DNA of 64,000 nucleotides, taken from positions 124,001-188,000 of the forward strand of contig NZ_FOQY01000013.1 of the NCBI RefSeq assembly GCF_900113865.1, in the 5' to 3' direction. Shown piece by piece: positions 9,390-21,791 of this stretch. The DNA comes from Streptosporangium canum. Its GTDB lineage: Bacteria; Actinomycetota; Actinomycetes; Streptosporangiales; Streptosporangiaceae. A program made the position numbers and the translations under genes. The notes beneath the pieces are model-generated. The model was given only the letters and a program-made list of their open reading frames with translations. It made no database searches and had not been told where the DNA came from. Numbering within the stretch: position 1 is the stretch's first letter; every line of letters starts with the position of its first letter.

Positions 9390-9885
9390 AGCCGCGCCAC
9401 CTCCCCGCCGAGCGCGTCCACGGCGCGGCCGGCCAGCGCGTCGAGTGTGCAGTCGACGCGGCGGCCCCGTCCCTCGGCGACCACTCCGCCGTCGGAATGC
9501 TCGCTGACGACCAGGTCCCCGCCCCCCGCCTGGCGGGCCAATTCGCCCAAGCGCTCAAGCAGCCGGGGATAGCAGGGATCGTCCCGCAGCGACCTGACCG
9601 CCGTCACCGCCCGCCCGCGCAGTTCCTCCAGGACTTCCCGCTGGGCGGCGAGTTCCACACGGCGAGCACGACGCCGGGCGCGGGCGTGCTCCACGGCCGC
9701 GTATGCCCGCGCCTGCGCGGTTCCGCTCGCCCGGGCTTCGGCGAGTACGGCCTGCGCCTCCCGCCGGGCGGCTGCGATCATCTCGGCAGCCTCGTCCTCC
9801 GCCGTGGTGATGATCGTCTCGGCGTCCGCCCGCGCCCGCCGGAGCAGGGCGTCGACCACCGGCGCCAGCGCGTCGCGCGTCGCGA

Positions 9886-9889
<4 letters not shown>
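9377..9889 (-). CDS. ntpE: V/A-type ATP synthase subunit E (peripheral stalk)
   Basis: 170 aa. Ala/Arg/Glu-rich coiled-coil N-terminal half (DAETIITTAEDEAAEMIAAA and following) and a globular C-terminal half with DLVVSEHSDGGVV, as in V-ATPase subunit E. Encoded between F and A in the operon; its ATG 9889 overlaps the F stop at 9886. Confidence 0.8.
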
Positions 9890-11695
<1,806 letters not shown>

Positions 11696-11719
11696 CGCCG
11701 TCTTCTCCGATGGATTCGC

Positions 11720-12631
11720 TCAGGTGGGCCCATCGCCGCCACTCCCTCGCGCGGCCGGCTCCAAGGCGGCGCGCACCCGCCGCGCGTCCGCCGCGAGAAC
11801 GGCCACGGCGCCCACTACCGGGCCCATGGAGAAGCCCGAGCCGGTCAGCAGACCATGCCCTTCCCCTTCCACCCGCCTCCACCAGCGCTCTTCGCCCGCC
11901 CACAGCTCCCGGGAGCCCTCGACGCCCCGCAGGGCCCACCGGGCGGCTGAGGGAAGCCGCTGGGTCATCTCGGTGACCGAGGACGCGTCGAGCGTGCCGG
12001 CGCCCAGGAGGATCCGGCAGCGGTCCCGCGCTCCGGCGGAGAGAGCGTGGCCTTCGGCGTAGCGTGCGCGGGCGACCAGCAGCGCCGCCGCGCCCAGAAC
12101 CCATGATCTGGCGGACGGGACGGCATCGGCCACTCGCGCGGCCCAGGCGAGACGCATGCCCAGTTGGATCTCACGACGGCTGTCACCGCCCGGGTCGCCC
12201 CACGGGGAAGTGGTCAACGTCGCCCGGATCTCGGCGAGCGAGACGCACCGCCGTAGCCGCGGCCACACCGTGCCCATGGAACCGAGGGCGAATTCGGGTT
12301 CGTCCTGCCGGCCGCTGAGCCGGTGCATGAGCTCGTCCACGTTGGCGAGTTCGAACCAGCGAGCCAGCACGCGCACCATCTGACCACCTTCCCGGGGGAG
12401 CCAGCCGGCGAGAACGCGCAGATGCCAGAGCAGGGTGGCGAGGATTGCCCACTGGGCCTCGGGCAGACTCTGGCCGCGCCTCATGTCATGTCCGTAGGGG
12501 GTGCCGGCCAGCAGGGTCACCGCCTGCTCGAGAGAGTCGCAGGCGGCGATCCGCCCGGCGGCTGCGAGTCCCGCTCTCCGGTGGGCCAGGGCCCTGGCCC
12601 GTGTCGATCCGGCGACCCAGGCGGCGGTCAC
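11720..12631 (-). CDS. ntpC: V-type ATPase subunit C-like protein
   Basis: 303 aa, mostly alpha-helical. Similarity is to the subunit C/d family linking rotor and ring (AGTPYGHDMRRG, WFELANVDELMHRL, WALRGVEGSRELW). Sequence identity to well-known members is evidently low, so the assignment leans on position between the G-like and I subunits. ATG 12631 overlaps the upstream stop (12628). Confidence 0.65.
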   Translation of the reverse strand: MTAAWVAGSTRARALAHRRAGLAAAGRIAACDSLEQAVTLLAGTPYGHDMRRGQSLPEAQWAILATLLWHLRVLAGWLPREGGQMVRVLARWFELANVDELMHRLSGRQDEPEFALGSMGTVWPRLRRCVSLAEIRATLTTSPWGDPGGDSRREIQLGMRLAWAARVADAVPSARSWVLGAAALLVARARYAEGHALSAGARDRCRILLGAGTLDASSVTEMTQRLPSAARWALRGVEGSRELWAGEERWWRRVEGEGHGLLTGSGFSMGPVVGAVAVLAADARRVRAALEPAARGSGGDGPT

Positions 12632-13062
12632 GGCGGATCACCGGCCAGAGATCTGATCTTGGCGACCACCCGTGCCACCTCCTCCGGCATCCGAGCCGCA
12701 GACCGTCTGCGAATGCCGTCGGCGGCCAGGTCGGCGCTCCGCATGACGGCCGAACTCTCCTTGTCGCTTCTTTGCCGAATGTCGGCCACGGCCTGCGCCC
12801 TTTCCACCCCCGCGTCCAGCCGGGCCGCTGAGACGATGGCGGCGGCCTGAGCACGGGCGCGTTCCCGTGTCTCCTCCGCACGGTGTTCCGCGCGAAGGCG
12901 CTCACTCGCGCACGCGGCCCGCACCTCGGTGAGAGCGGAGAAGACGGGATCCAACTCGGCGGCCCGGTCGGCGGCGTAGTCGGCCGGAACCCCGGCCGGC
13001 GCCGCGGCGCCCGGCACTCCCGCGGGGCGGAATCGCTCAAGGAAGTCGCTCAGCCGGACCAT
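12628..13062 (-). CDS. V-ATPase peripheral stalk subunit G/H-like, first gene of operon
   Basis: 144 aa, charged and Ala/Arg-rich: residues about 45-125 form a coiled coil (ALTEVRAACASERLRAEHRA). By composition and position it is the G/H-like partner of subunit E in the peripheral stalk. First gene of G-C-I-K-F-E-A-B-D-usp; every junction except C/I overlaps or nearly touches. An operator lies 62 bases upstream of ATG 13062. Confidence 0.65.
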   Translation of the reverse strand: MVRLSDFLERFRPAGVPGAAAPAGVPADYAADRAAELDPVFSALTEVRAACASERLRAEHRAEETRERARAQAAAIVSAARLDAGVERAQAVADIRQRSDKESSAVMRSADLAADGIRRRSAARMPEEVARVVAKIRSLAGDPP

Positions 13063-13124
13063 CGTTCACCTCCACCTGCCGGTCCCTTGTTCGAGCCCAT
13101 CACCTGGGATGATGCCCAGAAAGA

Positions 13125-13158
13125 GGCCAAAGGTCGCTGATCGTCGGGCCGAACGTCA
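13125..13158 (-). promoter_or_regulatory. DosR-like operator before the V/A-ATPase operon
   Basis: On the + strand GGCCAAAGGTCG (13125-13136), 9 bases, then GGGCCGAACGTCA (13146-13158). Read toward the operon the proximal half is CGACCTTTGGCC, 62 bases from ATG 13062. The distal half departs from the consensus at the GGAC core but keeps the 9-base spacing. Confidence 0.5.
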
Positions 13159-13225
13159 TCGGTGGCGCGTATCGCCGGAAGGTTCCGGCTCGGCGCGGCC
13201 GAACCGGGAGTCTCGTGACGGCGAA

Positions 13226-13238
13226 GGACGTTCGGCCT
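13226..13238 (+). promoter_or_regulatory. DosR-like half-site upstream of PPOX-family gene
   Basis: GGACGTTCGGCCT in the orientation of the gene at 13367, 128 bases from its ATG, farther than usual. No clear left half at the normal spacing. Could also contribute to the divergent ATPase promoter. Confidence 0.35.
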
Positions 13239-13366
13239 CTCCGCGCCGTGGCAGGCCACGTGAGCGCCTGCCGCACGGTGACCACGAGCTCGGTCGGACG
13301 TTATGGTGAGGGTGAAGGGGAGCGGTCTTCGAGTTTCGGGTACGGGCTGCCGGGGAGGGCGTGACG

Positions 13367-13834
13367 ATGCACGCAAAGGACACGACGTCGTCCGCGGACG
13401 GCGGCCGGGCTGAGATTCTGGACCGTGACACCTGCATGGCGCTGCTGGAGACCGTCGGAATCGGCCGGGTCGCATGGTCGGCCCCGAATGGTGAAGTGGT
13501 GGTGCTGCCGGTCAACTTCGTGGTGGACCGCGACAGCATCGTGTTCACGACCTCGCAGGGAGGCAAACTCGACGCCGTGCGCCGGGGCCGCCCTCTGTCG
13601 TTCGAGGCCGACGACATGGAGCCCGCGCTGCGCATGGGCTGGAGCGTGCTGCTGGTCGGGGTCGGCGAAGTCGTCGCCGACCCCGACCAGGTGCGGCGCC
13701 TGGAGGAACTGCCCGCCCCCTGGGTAGCCATGACCGCGCCGGTGTTCATCCGCCTGACGGTCCGGCAGATGACCGGCCGCCGTCTGCCGCTGCATCCGGG
13801 TGGTGTCGCCGTCGAGCGGGTCGGTGACACCTGA
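13367..13834 (+). CDS. Pyridoxamine 5'-phosphate oxidase-fold (PPOX) protein
   Basis: 155 aa split-barrel flavin-binding-type protein: EILDRDTCMALLETVGIGRVAWSAPNG, VVVLPVNFVVDRDSIVFTTSQGGKLDAV and SFEADDMEPALRMGWSVLLVGVGE are typical of the small PPOX-like proteins near actinobacterial Usp clusters. ATG 13367 is chosen (GGGGAGG eight bases upstream); GTG 13361 is too close to the ribosome site. Binds FMN, F420 or heme in relatives; cofactor and substrate unknown here. Divergent from the V/A-ATPase operon. Confidence 0.8.
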   Translation: MHAKDTTSSADGGRAEILDRDTCMALLETVGIGRVAWSAPNGEVVVLPVNFVVDRDSIVFTTSQGGKLDAVRRGRPLSFEADDMEPALRMGWSVLLVGVGEVVADPDQVRRLEELPAPWVAMTAPVFIRLTVRQMTGRRLPLHPGGVAVERVGDT

Positions 13835-13928
13835 GCGGCCGCGGGACAGCGCCTCCACACTGGTCATGAACCGGGCAGGGAACACGATGGTGGAATTGCG
13901 CTCCACGGCGGTCGCGCCGGCGTTCCGG

Positions 13929-14135
13929 TCAGGACGTTCCGGGCTCCGCTTGCCGGCGCTCGATGCGGGCGTCCGGCCCCGGGAAGATCATGGCCTCGTG
14001 TTCCTGGTCAAGCCAGTGTACGTCGTACGGCGGCGAACCGTCGGTGTGGTGCAACCCGGTGATGATGCCGATGCGCCGCGATTCCCCCAGGTGGGCGCTT
14101 TCAACGATCAATCGGTCCCCAACCTGTGCCTTCAT
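13929..14135 (-). CDS. DUF1918 protein (Rv0569-like)
   Basis: 68 aa with the DUF1918 pattern: MKAQVGDRLIVESAHLG..RIGIITGLHHTDGSPPYDVHWLDQ and HEAMIFPGPDARI. Small SH3-like beta-barrel family; Rv0569 belongs to the M. tuberculosis DosR regulon. Last of three minus-strand genes (FBP aldolase/phosphatase, DUF1876, DUF1918; gap 88 bases). Biochemical function not established. Confidence 0.85.
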   Translation of the reverse strand: MKAQVGDRLIVESAHLGESRRIGIITGLHHTDGSPPYDVHWLDQEHEAMIFPGPDARIERRQAEPGTS

Positions 14136-14223
14136 GGCTTTTCTCCCCTCTTTCTCCCTTTCCGGTTCCAGCCGGGCGCGGACGTCCGGTCCTGTCGACG
14201 CCGGTCGCGCCGGTGAGGGGCCC

Positions 14224-14481
14224 TCACCATGAGGTGGGCCCGGTGAACTGCGCGATGTCCTCCGAGCTGACGGCGAGCAACCTGTTCGCCAGATCGGTCA
14301 GCGCACGGGCGACCGCGAGTTCGTCGCCGATCTCGGGCACCGGCTGGTCGGCCGGGTTGCGGCGGGCGTGACCCACCCCGGTGATGTGGGTTTTATCCCT
14401 GGTGGACAGGACCGCCCGGGCGGAGGTGTCGTTGCCTTCTTCGGTGATGTAAACCTGGACGGCCCACTGCTTGGCTTCCAT
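14224..14481 (-). CDS. DUF1876 protein (Rv1738/Rv2632c-like)
   Basis: 85 aa: MEAKQWAVQVYITEEGNDTS, LSTRDKTHITGVGHARRNPAD and DELAVARALTDLANRLL match DUF1876. Rv1738, of this family, is strongly hypoxia-induced and has been compared with ribosome hibernation factors. ATG 14481 with GGAGG ten bases upstream; a longer frame to 14550 would overlap the preceding gene. Ribosome binding is only an analogy here. Confidence 0.85.
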   Translation of the reverse strand: MEAKQWAVQVYITEEGNDTSARAVLSTRDKTHITGVGHARRNPADQPVPEIGDELAVARALTDLANRLLAVSSEDIAQFTGPTSW

Positions 14482-14546
14482 GGAAAAGAACCTCCGATCG
14501 AACGAGAGTCCGTATTGACGCATCCGAGTGCGACCGGCTGCACGGA

Positions 14547-15665
14547 TCACCCGACGGGTGTCGCGATCACGGTGGTCATCGGGGTCCAGCGGTTCGCGAG
14601 CTGTTTGGTGAGGGTGGACATGGTGGTGTACTCCAGCTCGGACAGCGGCAGCCGGTGCGGCTCGAAGGGGCCGTGGCGGCGGAAGTAGTCCATGATCTCG
14701 TTCGCCTGCTCGCGTGCGCGGTCGAAGGCCGGGTCGGCGAACATGTCGCGTGGGCCGATCAGTTTGCCGTCGTGGATCTGGAAGCCCAGGGCGACCACGC
14801 GCGGTGGGCCGTCGAACCGGGAGGGGTGTGCCTGCTCGACCGGGACCGGCAGGAACGGCGCGTGGTGGGAGCCGCGCATGCAGCCCGCGACCGCGTAGGG
14901 GAAGGCGAAGGGCTCCAGCACCTCGCCTACGGCGGGCAGGCCGGACTGGCAGCGCACGATCATCACCGGGTCGTCCTTGCCGACGTACTTGCCGGCGATG
15001 AGGGACAGCCGTTGGGTGCTGGTCGCGGCCGCGGTCTCGCCCAGCGTCTTCGAGCGGACGCCGTGGACCACGTAGCGGGCCGGGGCGCCGATGTACATCA
15101 GCATGTCGTACAGGTCGGCCGGGCAGTCGAAGACGATGCGCTTCTCCTCGTACAGGTCGTAGACCTCGAAGCCGAAGCCGGCGTGCATCTTCTGGTCGAT
15201 GACCAGGCCGGCGGTGTTGAACGGATCTGCGAAGATCTTGTACAGCGGGAGGTTCCAGGCGCCCGGTTCGGTCTTGTCGGCCAGGAAGCAGATGACCGGT
15301 TCCGACGGGCGCTCCTCGAACTCCAGTTCGGCGTAACCGGGGCCCATGCCGCGTAGATTGCCGGAGAAGGCATCCGACAGCAGATCCTGGCCCGCGCCGT
15401 AGAGGCCGAGTTCCTTCGCGATGCGGGTGGTGTTGCGGAAGGTGTCCCAGGCGAAGGAGTGGATGAGGCCGGCGTCGACACCGTAGGTGTGGGTCATGAT
15501 GAGCGAGATGTCGTCGCCACAGCTGGCGACGTGGCCGTCGATGATCAGTCCCGACGCCGACGCCCGATCGATCTCGCGGCGGGCCTCGGCCATCATGTCC
15601 GGGTGTACAGCGGAGTGGCCGACGAACCCCCCGGTGTCGGCCTTGATGATGCTCAGAGTGAGCAT
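14547..15665 (-). CDS. Bifunctional fructose-1,6-bisphosphate aldolase/phosphatase (FBPase class V)
   Basis: 372 aa. The N-terminal LSIIKADTGGFVGH, the double Asp in CGDDISLIMTH, DKTEPGAWNLPLY, and the GKYVGKDDPVMIVRCQSGLPAVGE block with the Schiff-base Lys/Asp region are hallmarks of the archaeal-type FBP aldolase/phosphatase, which makes FBP from triose phosphates and dephosphorylates it to fructose 6-phosphate in one protein. Full length. Such enzymes drive gluconeogenesis one way and are typical of thermophilic archaea and deep-branching bacteria. First gene of a three-gene unit; the paired operator 64 bases upstream is shared with acs. Confidence 0.88.
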   Translation of the reverse strand: MLTLSIIKADTGGFVGHSAVHPDMMAEARREIDRASASGLIIDGHVASCGDDISLIMTHTYGVDAGLIHSFAWDTFRNTTRIAKELGLYGAGQDLLSDAFSGNLRGMGPGYAELEFEERPSEPVICFLADKTEPGAWNLPLYKIFADPFNTAGLVIDQKMHAGFGFEVYDLYEEKRIVFDCPADLYDMLMYIGAPARYVVHGVRSKTLGETAAATSTQRLSLIAGKYVGKDDPVMIVRCQSGLPAVGEVLEPFAFPYAVAGCMRGSHHAPFLPVPVEQAHPSRFDGPPRVVALGFQIHDGKLIGPRDMFADPAFDRAREQANEIMDYFRRHGPFEPHRLPLSELEYTTMSTLTKQLANRWTPMTTVIATPVG

Positions 15666-15728
15666 GATGATCGCCTCCCCGTTAGCTCTGCTCTTCTCAG
15701 GCTGTTTTGTGGCTTTATGTCCGGATAG

Positions 15729-15762
15729 GGCAGGAGGTCCCGAGGGCGGAGGACTTCCGTAC
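15729..15762. promoter_or_regulatory. DosR-like paired operator shared by FBP aldolase/phosphatase and acs
   Basis: GGCAGGAGGTCC (15729-15740), 9-base spacer, AGGACTTCCGTACC (15750-15763). It sits 63 bases from ATG 15665 (minus) and 67 from ATG 15830 (plus), so one symmetrical element is placed to control both divergent genes. Confidence 0.65.
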
Positions 15763-15829
15763 CTGCCGTGCGCGCCGGACCGGTCACAGGCTGGAATGAC
15801 ATCCGCAACCTCGTCGAGGGGAGGCCGTG

Positions 15830-17668
<1,839 letters not shown>

Positions 17669-17727
17669 GAGCATCGGCCATTGAGATCGTCGGCCATTGA
17701 GAAACCAGGGCGGTCCTCCGCGTCCGA
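17669..17727. repeat. Short direct repeat in the acs/acp convergent gap
   Basis: CGGCCATTGAGA occurs twice (around 17676 and 17692). Too small to classify; may be slippage. No strong terminator hairpin was recognised. Confidence 0.35.
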
Positions 17728-17979
17728 CTATCCCACCCCCGCGTGGGCGGCGAGGAAACTCGCTCCACCTGCCACCGTGGTGAACGCGGGATAGTCGTCC
17801 TCCTCGATGCGGTAGCCGCTGGCCTCGCTCAGCGTCTGCACGTAGTTGAGGAAGTCCAGTGAGTCCAGCTCAAGGATGTCGCGGAAGTCGGCGTCCAGAG
17901 GGAGCGCCGTCAGGTCGGCGTCCGGTGCCACCTGGATCAGCGCGTCCTTGATGAGTTCCTGTGCATGCTGCGGGGTCAA
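17728..17979 (-). CDS. Acyl carrier protein
   Basis: 83 aa four-helix carrier protein. The 4'-phosphopantetheine Ser is in ILELDSLDFLNYV (about Ser39). ATG 17979 overlaps the E2 stop (ATGA 17976-17979), so it is translationally coupled to the dehydrogenase operon. Not a housekeeping fatty-acid context. It may carry the acyl product of, or the octanoyl/lipoyl precursor for, the neighbouring E2; both are inferences. Confidence 0.85.
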   Translation of the reverse strand: MTPQHAQELIKDALIQVAPDADLTALPLDADFRDILELDSLDFLNYVQTLSEASGYRIEEDDYPAFTTVAGGASFLAAHAGVG

Positions 17980-19382
17980 AGCTCCTCCGGATGACTGAGT
18001 AGCCGGTCGACGGCGTTGAGGAACCGGCCGCCGACGTAGCCGTCGGTGGCCCGGTGGTCGGCGGCGAGAGTGACGGTGACCAGAGGCCGGACGCCGAGCA
18101 GCCCGCCGACGGCCCAGGGACGTTCGAGGATCTTGCCGAAGCCGACAAGGGCCACCTGCGGGGGATGGATGACACCGTGGACCTCCTCGACCCCCTGGTC
18201 GCCCAGATTGGTGACGGTGATGGTCGCCTCGGTCATCTCGGCGCCACGTAGCCGTCCGGTACGCGACCGGGCGACGAGATCTTTCAGCGCGGCCATGAGA
18301 TCGCCGAGGTCGCGGCCGGCGGCGTCGTGCAGGGCGGGCGCGATCAGGCCGCCTCCCTTGAGCGATATCGCCACCCCCAGGTGCACCGCGTCGCCGGGTA
18401 CGAAGGCGTCGTCGAGCCAGAAGCCGTTCAGCTGCGGAACCTCCACGGCGGCGCGGGCGGTCGCCATCAGGAGCAGGGCCGCGGGAAGCACCCGTCGGGC
18501 CACCGGCAGATCCCGGTTACGCTCCCGCAGCCACGCGAGCGCGGTGTCCATGTCCACGGTCGTACTCAGGTGGTAGTGCGGGATCTCCTGATTTGACCTG
18601 CTCATGGCCCGGGCGATCGCCTGACGCATCAAGCCTTGCCGGCGGCCCAGATCAGGTTTCCCTACGGTCCGCGCGCCCGCGGCGGATGCCGCCCGTCCAG
18701 GTACGGCTTGCTCTGTCCCGGCTCGCGGCCCGGTTCCGCTGCCGCGTGCGGCCGCTTCACGCACGTCGTCGGCGCGGACCGCCCCGGTACGGCCTGTGCC
18801 GTGGACGCCGGTCAGGTCGACGCCGAGTTCCAGAGCGAGCCGGCGGGCGAGCGGTGACGCCTTCACCTTTGCGGGGATCTCGATGCCTTCGACGTCCGCG
18901 CGGGTCACCCGGCCGCCCGGCCCCGTCCCGTGCATGGCCGCCGCATCCATGCCGTGTCGCTCTGCCAGATGCCGCACCAGCGGCGAGGTGACGGGCGAGG
19001 GAGCATGAGGCCAGGACGGTCCGTGCTCGCCTCCGGCCGGTGACGGCTCTCGCCGTCTCCGCTCCATGCCGGTCTTCTCACCGGGCGAGACGGGCGGTGA
19101 CCCGCGGGTGGGAGGCCGCAGCTCGGCGGCGGGCGCCGCGCCGGTGATGACGGCCAGGGGCGTACCGACGGGAAGTCGCTCACCGATCCCCGCGAGCAGG
19201 GCCTCCACCACGCCGGTGTGGAAGGATTCGGCCTCGATCAAGGCCTTGTCAGTGTCTATCACCGCGATGCAGTCGCCCTTGCGGATCCGATCCCCGGGCT
19301 TGACCAGCCATTCGGCGACGGTGCCCGATTCCATGTCCGCGCCGAGTGAGGGCATCAGGAACTCCCATCGCTCTCCCGTCAT
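17976..19382 (-). CDS. 2-oxo-acid dehydrogenase E2 (dihydrolipoamide acyltransferase) with two E3-binding domains
   Basis: 468 aa. Lipoyl domain 1-80 with the lipoylated Lys46 in DTDKALIE; two successive peripheral-subunit-binding domains, 132-166 ([14 protein letters not shown]...GGRVTRADV) and 175-210 ([14 protein letters not shown]...GAVRADDV); catalytic core with [22 protein letters not shown] and the active-site ADHRATDG near the C-terminus. One PSBD is the rule, so the duplication is unusual. ATG 19382 overlaps the E1-beta stop. Transfers the acyl group from lipoyl to CoA. Confidence 0.9.
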   Translation of the reverse strand: MTGERWEFLMPSLGADMESGTVAEWLVKPGDRIRKGDCIAVIDTDKALIEAESFHTGVVEALLAGIGERLPVGTPLAVITGAAPAAELRPPTRGSPPVSPGEKTGMERRRREPSPAGGEHGPSWPHAPSPVTSPLVRHLAERHGMDAAAMHGTGPGGRVTRADVEGIEIPAKVKASPLARRLALELGVDLTGVHGTGRTGAVRADDVREAAARGSGTGPRAGTEQAVPGRAASAAGARTVGKPDLGRRQGLMRQAIARAMSRSNQEIPHYHLSTTVDMDTALAWLRERNRDLPVARRVLPAALLLMATARAAVEVPQLNGFWLDDAFVPGDAVHLGVAISLKGGGLIAPALHDAAGRDLGDLMAALKDLVARSRTGRLRGAEMTEATITVTNLGDQGVEEVHGVIHPPQVALVGFGKILERPWAVGGLLGVRPLVTVTLAADHRATDGYVGGRFLNAVDRLLSHPEEL

Positions 19383-20356
19383 GAGGTGACGACCTCTCGC
19401 GCGGCCGCGATGATCGTGGCCACCTGGGGGATGGCGGCCTCCTCCAGGTGGCGGGCGTAAGGGATGGGGACCTCGGCCGCGCACAGCCGTCCGATCGGCG
19501 CGTCGAGCTCATAGAAGGCCTGCTCGACGATACGACTGCTGATCTCGGCCGACAGACTGCCTGAGCGCCAGCCCTCGTCCACGACGAGGACCCGATGCGT
19601 CCGGCCGACCGACCGCATGATCGTGACGTCGTCGAGGGGACGCAGAACGCGCAGGTCGATCACCTCCGCCTCGATGTTCTCGGCGGCGAGTGCGTCGGCG
19701 GCCGACAGGGTCTTTCCCACGGTGCCGCCGTAGGCGATCAGCGTGATGTCCTCGCCGGACCGCCGTATCGCGGCCCGGGTGATGTCCACCGGGCCGGGAC
19801 GCGGCACCCCCGACAAGGCGTACAGCGCGCCGTGCTCGAAGATCAGCACGGGGTCGGGGTCCTCCAGCGACGGCCAGAGCATGCCCCGGGCGTCCTCCAG
19901 GGTCGCGGGGGCGAGGATCCTCAGGCCCGGGATGTGGGCGTACCAGCCTTCCAGGCTGTGCGAGTGCTGGGCGGCGAGCTGCCGCCCGGCGCCGGTGGTC
20001 ATCCGGATCACCAGCGGAACGCCGAACTGCCCCCCGGACATGTGCAGCAGCGTGGCGGCGTTGTTGATGATCTGGTCAAGGGCCAGCAGGCTGAAATTGA
20101 CCGTCATGATCTCCACGATCGGCCGCATGCCGCCCAGCGCGGCCCCGATGCCGGCGCCGACGAATGCCGACTCCGACAGCGGGGTGTCACGGACGCGCTC
20201 GGGACCGAACTCCTCCAGCAGGCCCAGGCTCACCGCGAAGCAGCCGCCGTAGGCCCCGACGTCCTCACCCATCAGGAACACGCGCTCGTCGCGGCGCATC
20301 GCCTCGCGGATCGCCTCTCTCATCGCCTCGCGATAGGTGGTCCCGGTCTCGCTCAC
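19379..20356 (-). CDS. pdhB: 2-oxo-acid (pyruvate) dehydrogenase E1 beta subunit
   Basis: 325 aa. GTG 20356 overlaps the E1-alpha stop (GTGA). Visible: [88 protein letters not shown] and VLVVDEGW, all typical of the transketolase-like E1 beta. Pyruvate is the likeliest substrate; acetoin dehydrogenase is a related alternative because those operons have the same alpha-beta-E2 order. Confidence 0.88.
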   Translation of the reverse strand: MSETGTTYREAMREAIREAMRRDERVFLMGEDVGAYGGCFAVSLGLLEEFGPERVRDTPLSESAFVGAGIGAALGGMRPIVEIMTVNFSLLALDQIINNAATLLHMSGGQFGVPLVIRMTTGAGRQLAAQHSHSLEGWYAHIPGLRILAPATLEDARGMLWPSLEDPDPVLIFEHGALYALSGVPRPGPVDITRAAIRRSGEDITLIAYGGTVGKTLSAADALAAENIEAEVIDLRVLRPLDDVTIMRSVGRTHRVLVVDEGWRSGSLSAEISSRIVEQAFYELDAPIGRLCAAEVPIPYARHLEEAAIPQVATIIAAAREVVTS

Positions 20357-21378
20357 GGCGCCGCCTCCACCGCACCCATGGGCCTCGTGCCGCCCGCCCG
20401 CGGCGTATCGCTGTAGACGAAACGGGCGAGATCCTCCACCGGCTCGACCGGCGCCTGCTCGGCGAAGGCGATCGCCTTGTCGATCTCGGCTGATATCTCC
20501 TTCTCCAGCACGGAGAGACCGTCGTCGTCTATCTCCTGCGCGGCCTTCATCCGCGTGATGAGGGCGTTGATCGGGTCGCGTTTCTTCCACTGCTCGATTT
20601 CGGCCTTGTCCCGGTAACGGTCGGGGTCGTACATCGAATGGGCGCGGAAGCGGTAGGTGCGCAGTTCGAGGAAGTGCGGGCCGGCCCCGGCCCGGATCGA
20701 CTCGGCGGCCCTGGACGCGGAGTCGGCGACCGCCGACACGTCCATCCCGTCCACCGGCCACGCCACCACGTCGTAGGACGCCGCGCGGAGTGCCAGGTCG
20801 GTCTCGGCGTGCGACCTCGCCAGCGCGGTACCCATCGCGTACAGGTTGTTCTCACAGGCGAACAGGACGGGCAGCCGCCAGAGCGCCGCGAGGTTGAGGC
20901 ATTCGTGAAACTCGCCCTCGGCCACCGCGCCGTCGCCGAAGAAGCAGGCGGTCACCCGATTCCGCCCCTGGAACCTGTCGGCGAGGGCGAGACCGACCGC
21001 CAGGGGGAGGCCGCCGCCGACGATCGCGTTCCCGCCGTAGAAGCGGTGGGGGGCGTCGAAGATGTGCATGGAACCGCCTCGGCCACGGCTGCATCCGGCC
21101 GCCTTGCCGTACATCTCGGCCATGATCGCTGTGGCCGGCACGTCGCGGACGAGCGCGTGCCCGTGCTCACGGTAGGTGGAGACGACCGCGTCGTCCGGGG
21201 TGAGGGCGTGGCAGACTCCGGCGGCCACCGCCTCCTCCCCGATGTAGAGGTGCATGAATCCGCGGATCTTCTCACCGCTGTACAGCTCGACGCAGCGCTC
21301 CTCGAACCGGCGGATGCGCAGCATCTGGTACAGCAGATCCCGACTCGCGCCCTCCCGCGCCCTGTGCTTCACTGCCAT
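20353..21378 (-). CDS. pdhA: 2-oxo-acid (pyruvate) dehydrogenase E1 alpha subunit
   Basis: 341 aa ThDP-dependent subunit. ATG 21378 chosen from the conserved MAVKHRA...[20 protein letters not shown]. ThDP/Mg motif [22 protein letters not shown] ... CENN (about 145-178); phosphorylation-loop-like [13 protein letters not shown]. First gene of the four-gene unit E1alpha-E1beta-E2-ACP; no E3 gene is present, so lipoamide dehydrogenase must come from elsewhere. A DosR-like box lies 62 bases upstream. Confidence 0.88.
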   Translation of the reverse strand: MAVKHRAREGASRDLLYQMLRIRRFEERCVELYSGEKIRGFMHLYIGEEAVAAGVCHALTPDDAVVSTYREHGHALVRDVPATAIMAEMYGKAAGCSRGRGGSMHIFDAPHRFYGGNAIVGGGLPLAVGLALADRFQGRNRVTACFFGDGAVAEGEFHECLNLAALWRLPVLFACENNLYAMGTALARSHAETDLALRAASYDVVAWPVDGMDVSAVADSASRAAESIRAGAGPHFLELRTYRFRAHSMYDPDRYRDKAEIEQWKKRDPINALITRMKAAQEIDDDGLSVLEKEISAEIDKAIAFAEQAPVEPVEDLARFVYSDTPRAGGTRPMGAVEAAP

Positions 21379-21440
21379 GGCTCTGCCCCCACGTGCACGT
21401 GCTCTTCTCCCCACTGTCGATGCCGTACGGCGAGGCCGAC

Positions 21441-21476
21441 AGAGCCAAAGGTCCCACCCCCGTGTGACGGTCTCCT
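21441..21476 (-). promoter_or_regulatory. DosR-like operator before the dehydrogenase operon
   Basis: On the minus strand GGGACCTTTGGCTCT (21455-21441), 62 bases before ATG 21378. On the + strand the second half GTGACGGTCTCCT (21464-21476) follows after 9 bases and is degenerate. Confidence 0.55.
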
Positions 21477-21791
21477 CTAGGCCGGCGATTGCGGTGGATG
21501 GGTAATCCCCTCCCGCTGTGGGCGGTCGCGATCGAGGTCGTGTTACCGCTGATCTTCCTCGGTCTCCCACCGCTGACCGGCCTGCTCGGCGGTTCGTCGC
21601 CTCCACCCGCGGGCTGGGCACCGGCGGCGCCGGCCGTCAATGGGGCAATCACGATGGACGTGGTTTCGGCCCGGCCGGTGATCATAGGAGGAGCGGCCGG
21701 GATCGGTCATGACCGCCGAACCCGTGTCCGTCCGCGACGACATCCAGGGCGCCTGGACCGTCTGACACACCGACCTCTGAGGAGCCCCGTC
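21477..21791. other. Gap between dehydrogenase operon and first tandem Usp
   Basis: No convincing gene. The Usp frame stays open upstream to 21489, with a hydrophobic stretch, but codon usage and lack of a ribosome site argue against it being coding. A 18-codon frame (21709-21765, MTAEPVSVRDDIQGAWTV) ends just before the Usp; it could be a leader or a remnant. No good operator copy was found here. Confidence 0.4.

Noticed and set aside
13146..13158. Independent operator for the PPOX gene at GGGCCGAACGTCA
   Set aside because: Better explained as the distal half of the V/A-ATPase operator, at the normal 9-base spacing.
21489..21791. N-terminal extension of the first tandem Usp with a hydrophobic segment
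   Set aside because: No ribosome site, Arg/Pro-rich shadow-like composition near the junction, and the normal Usp start is ATG 21792.
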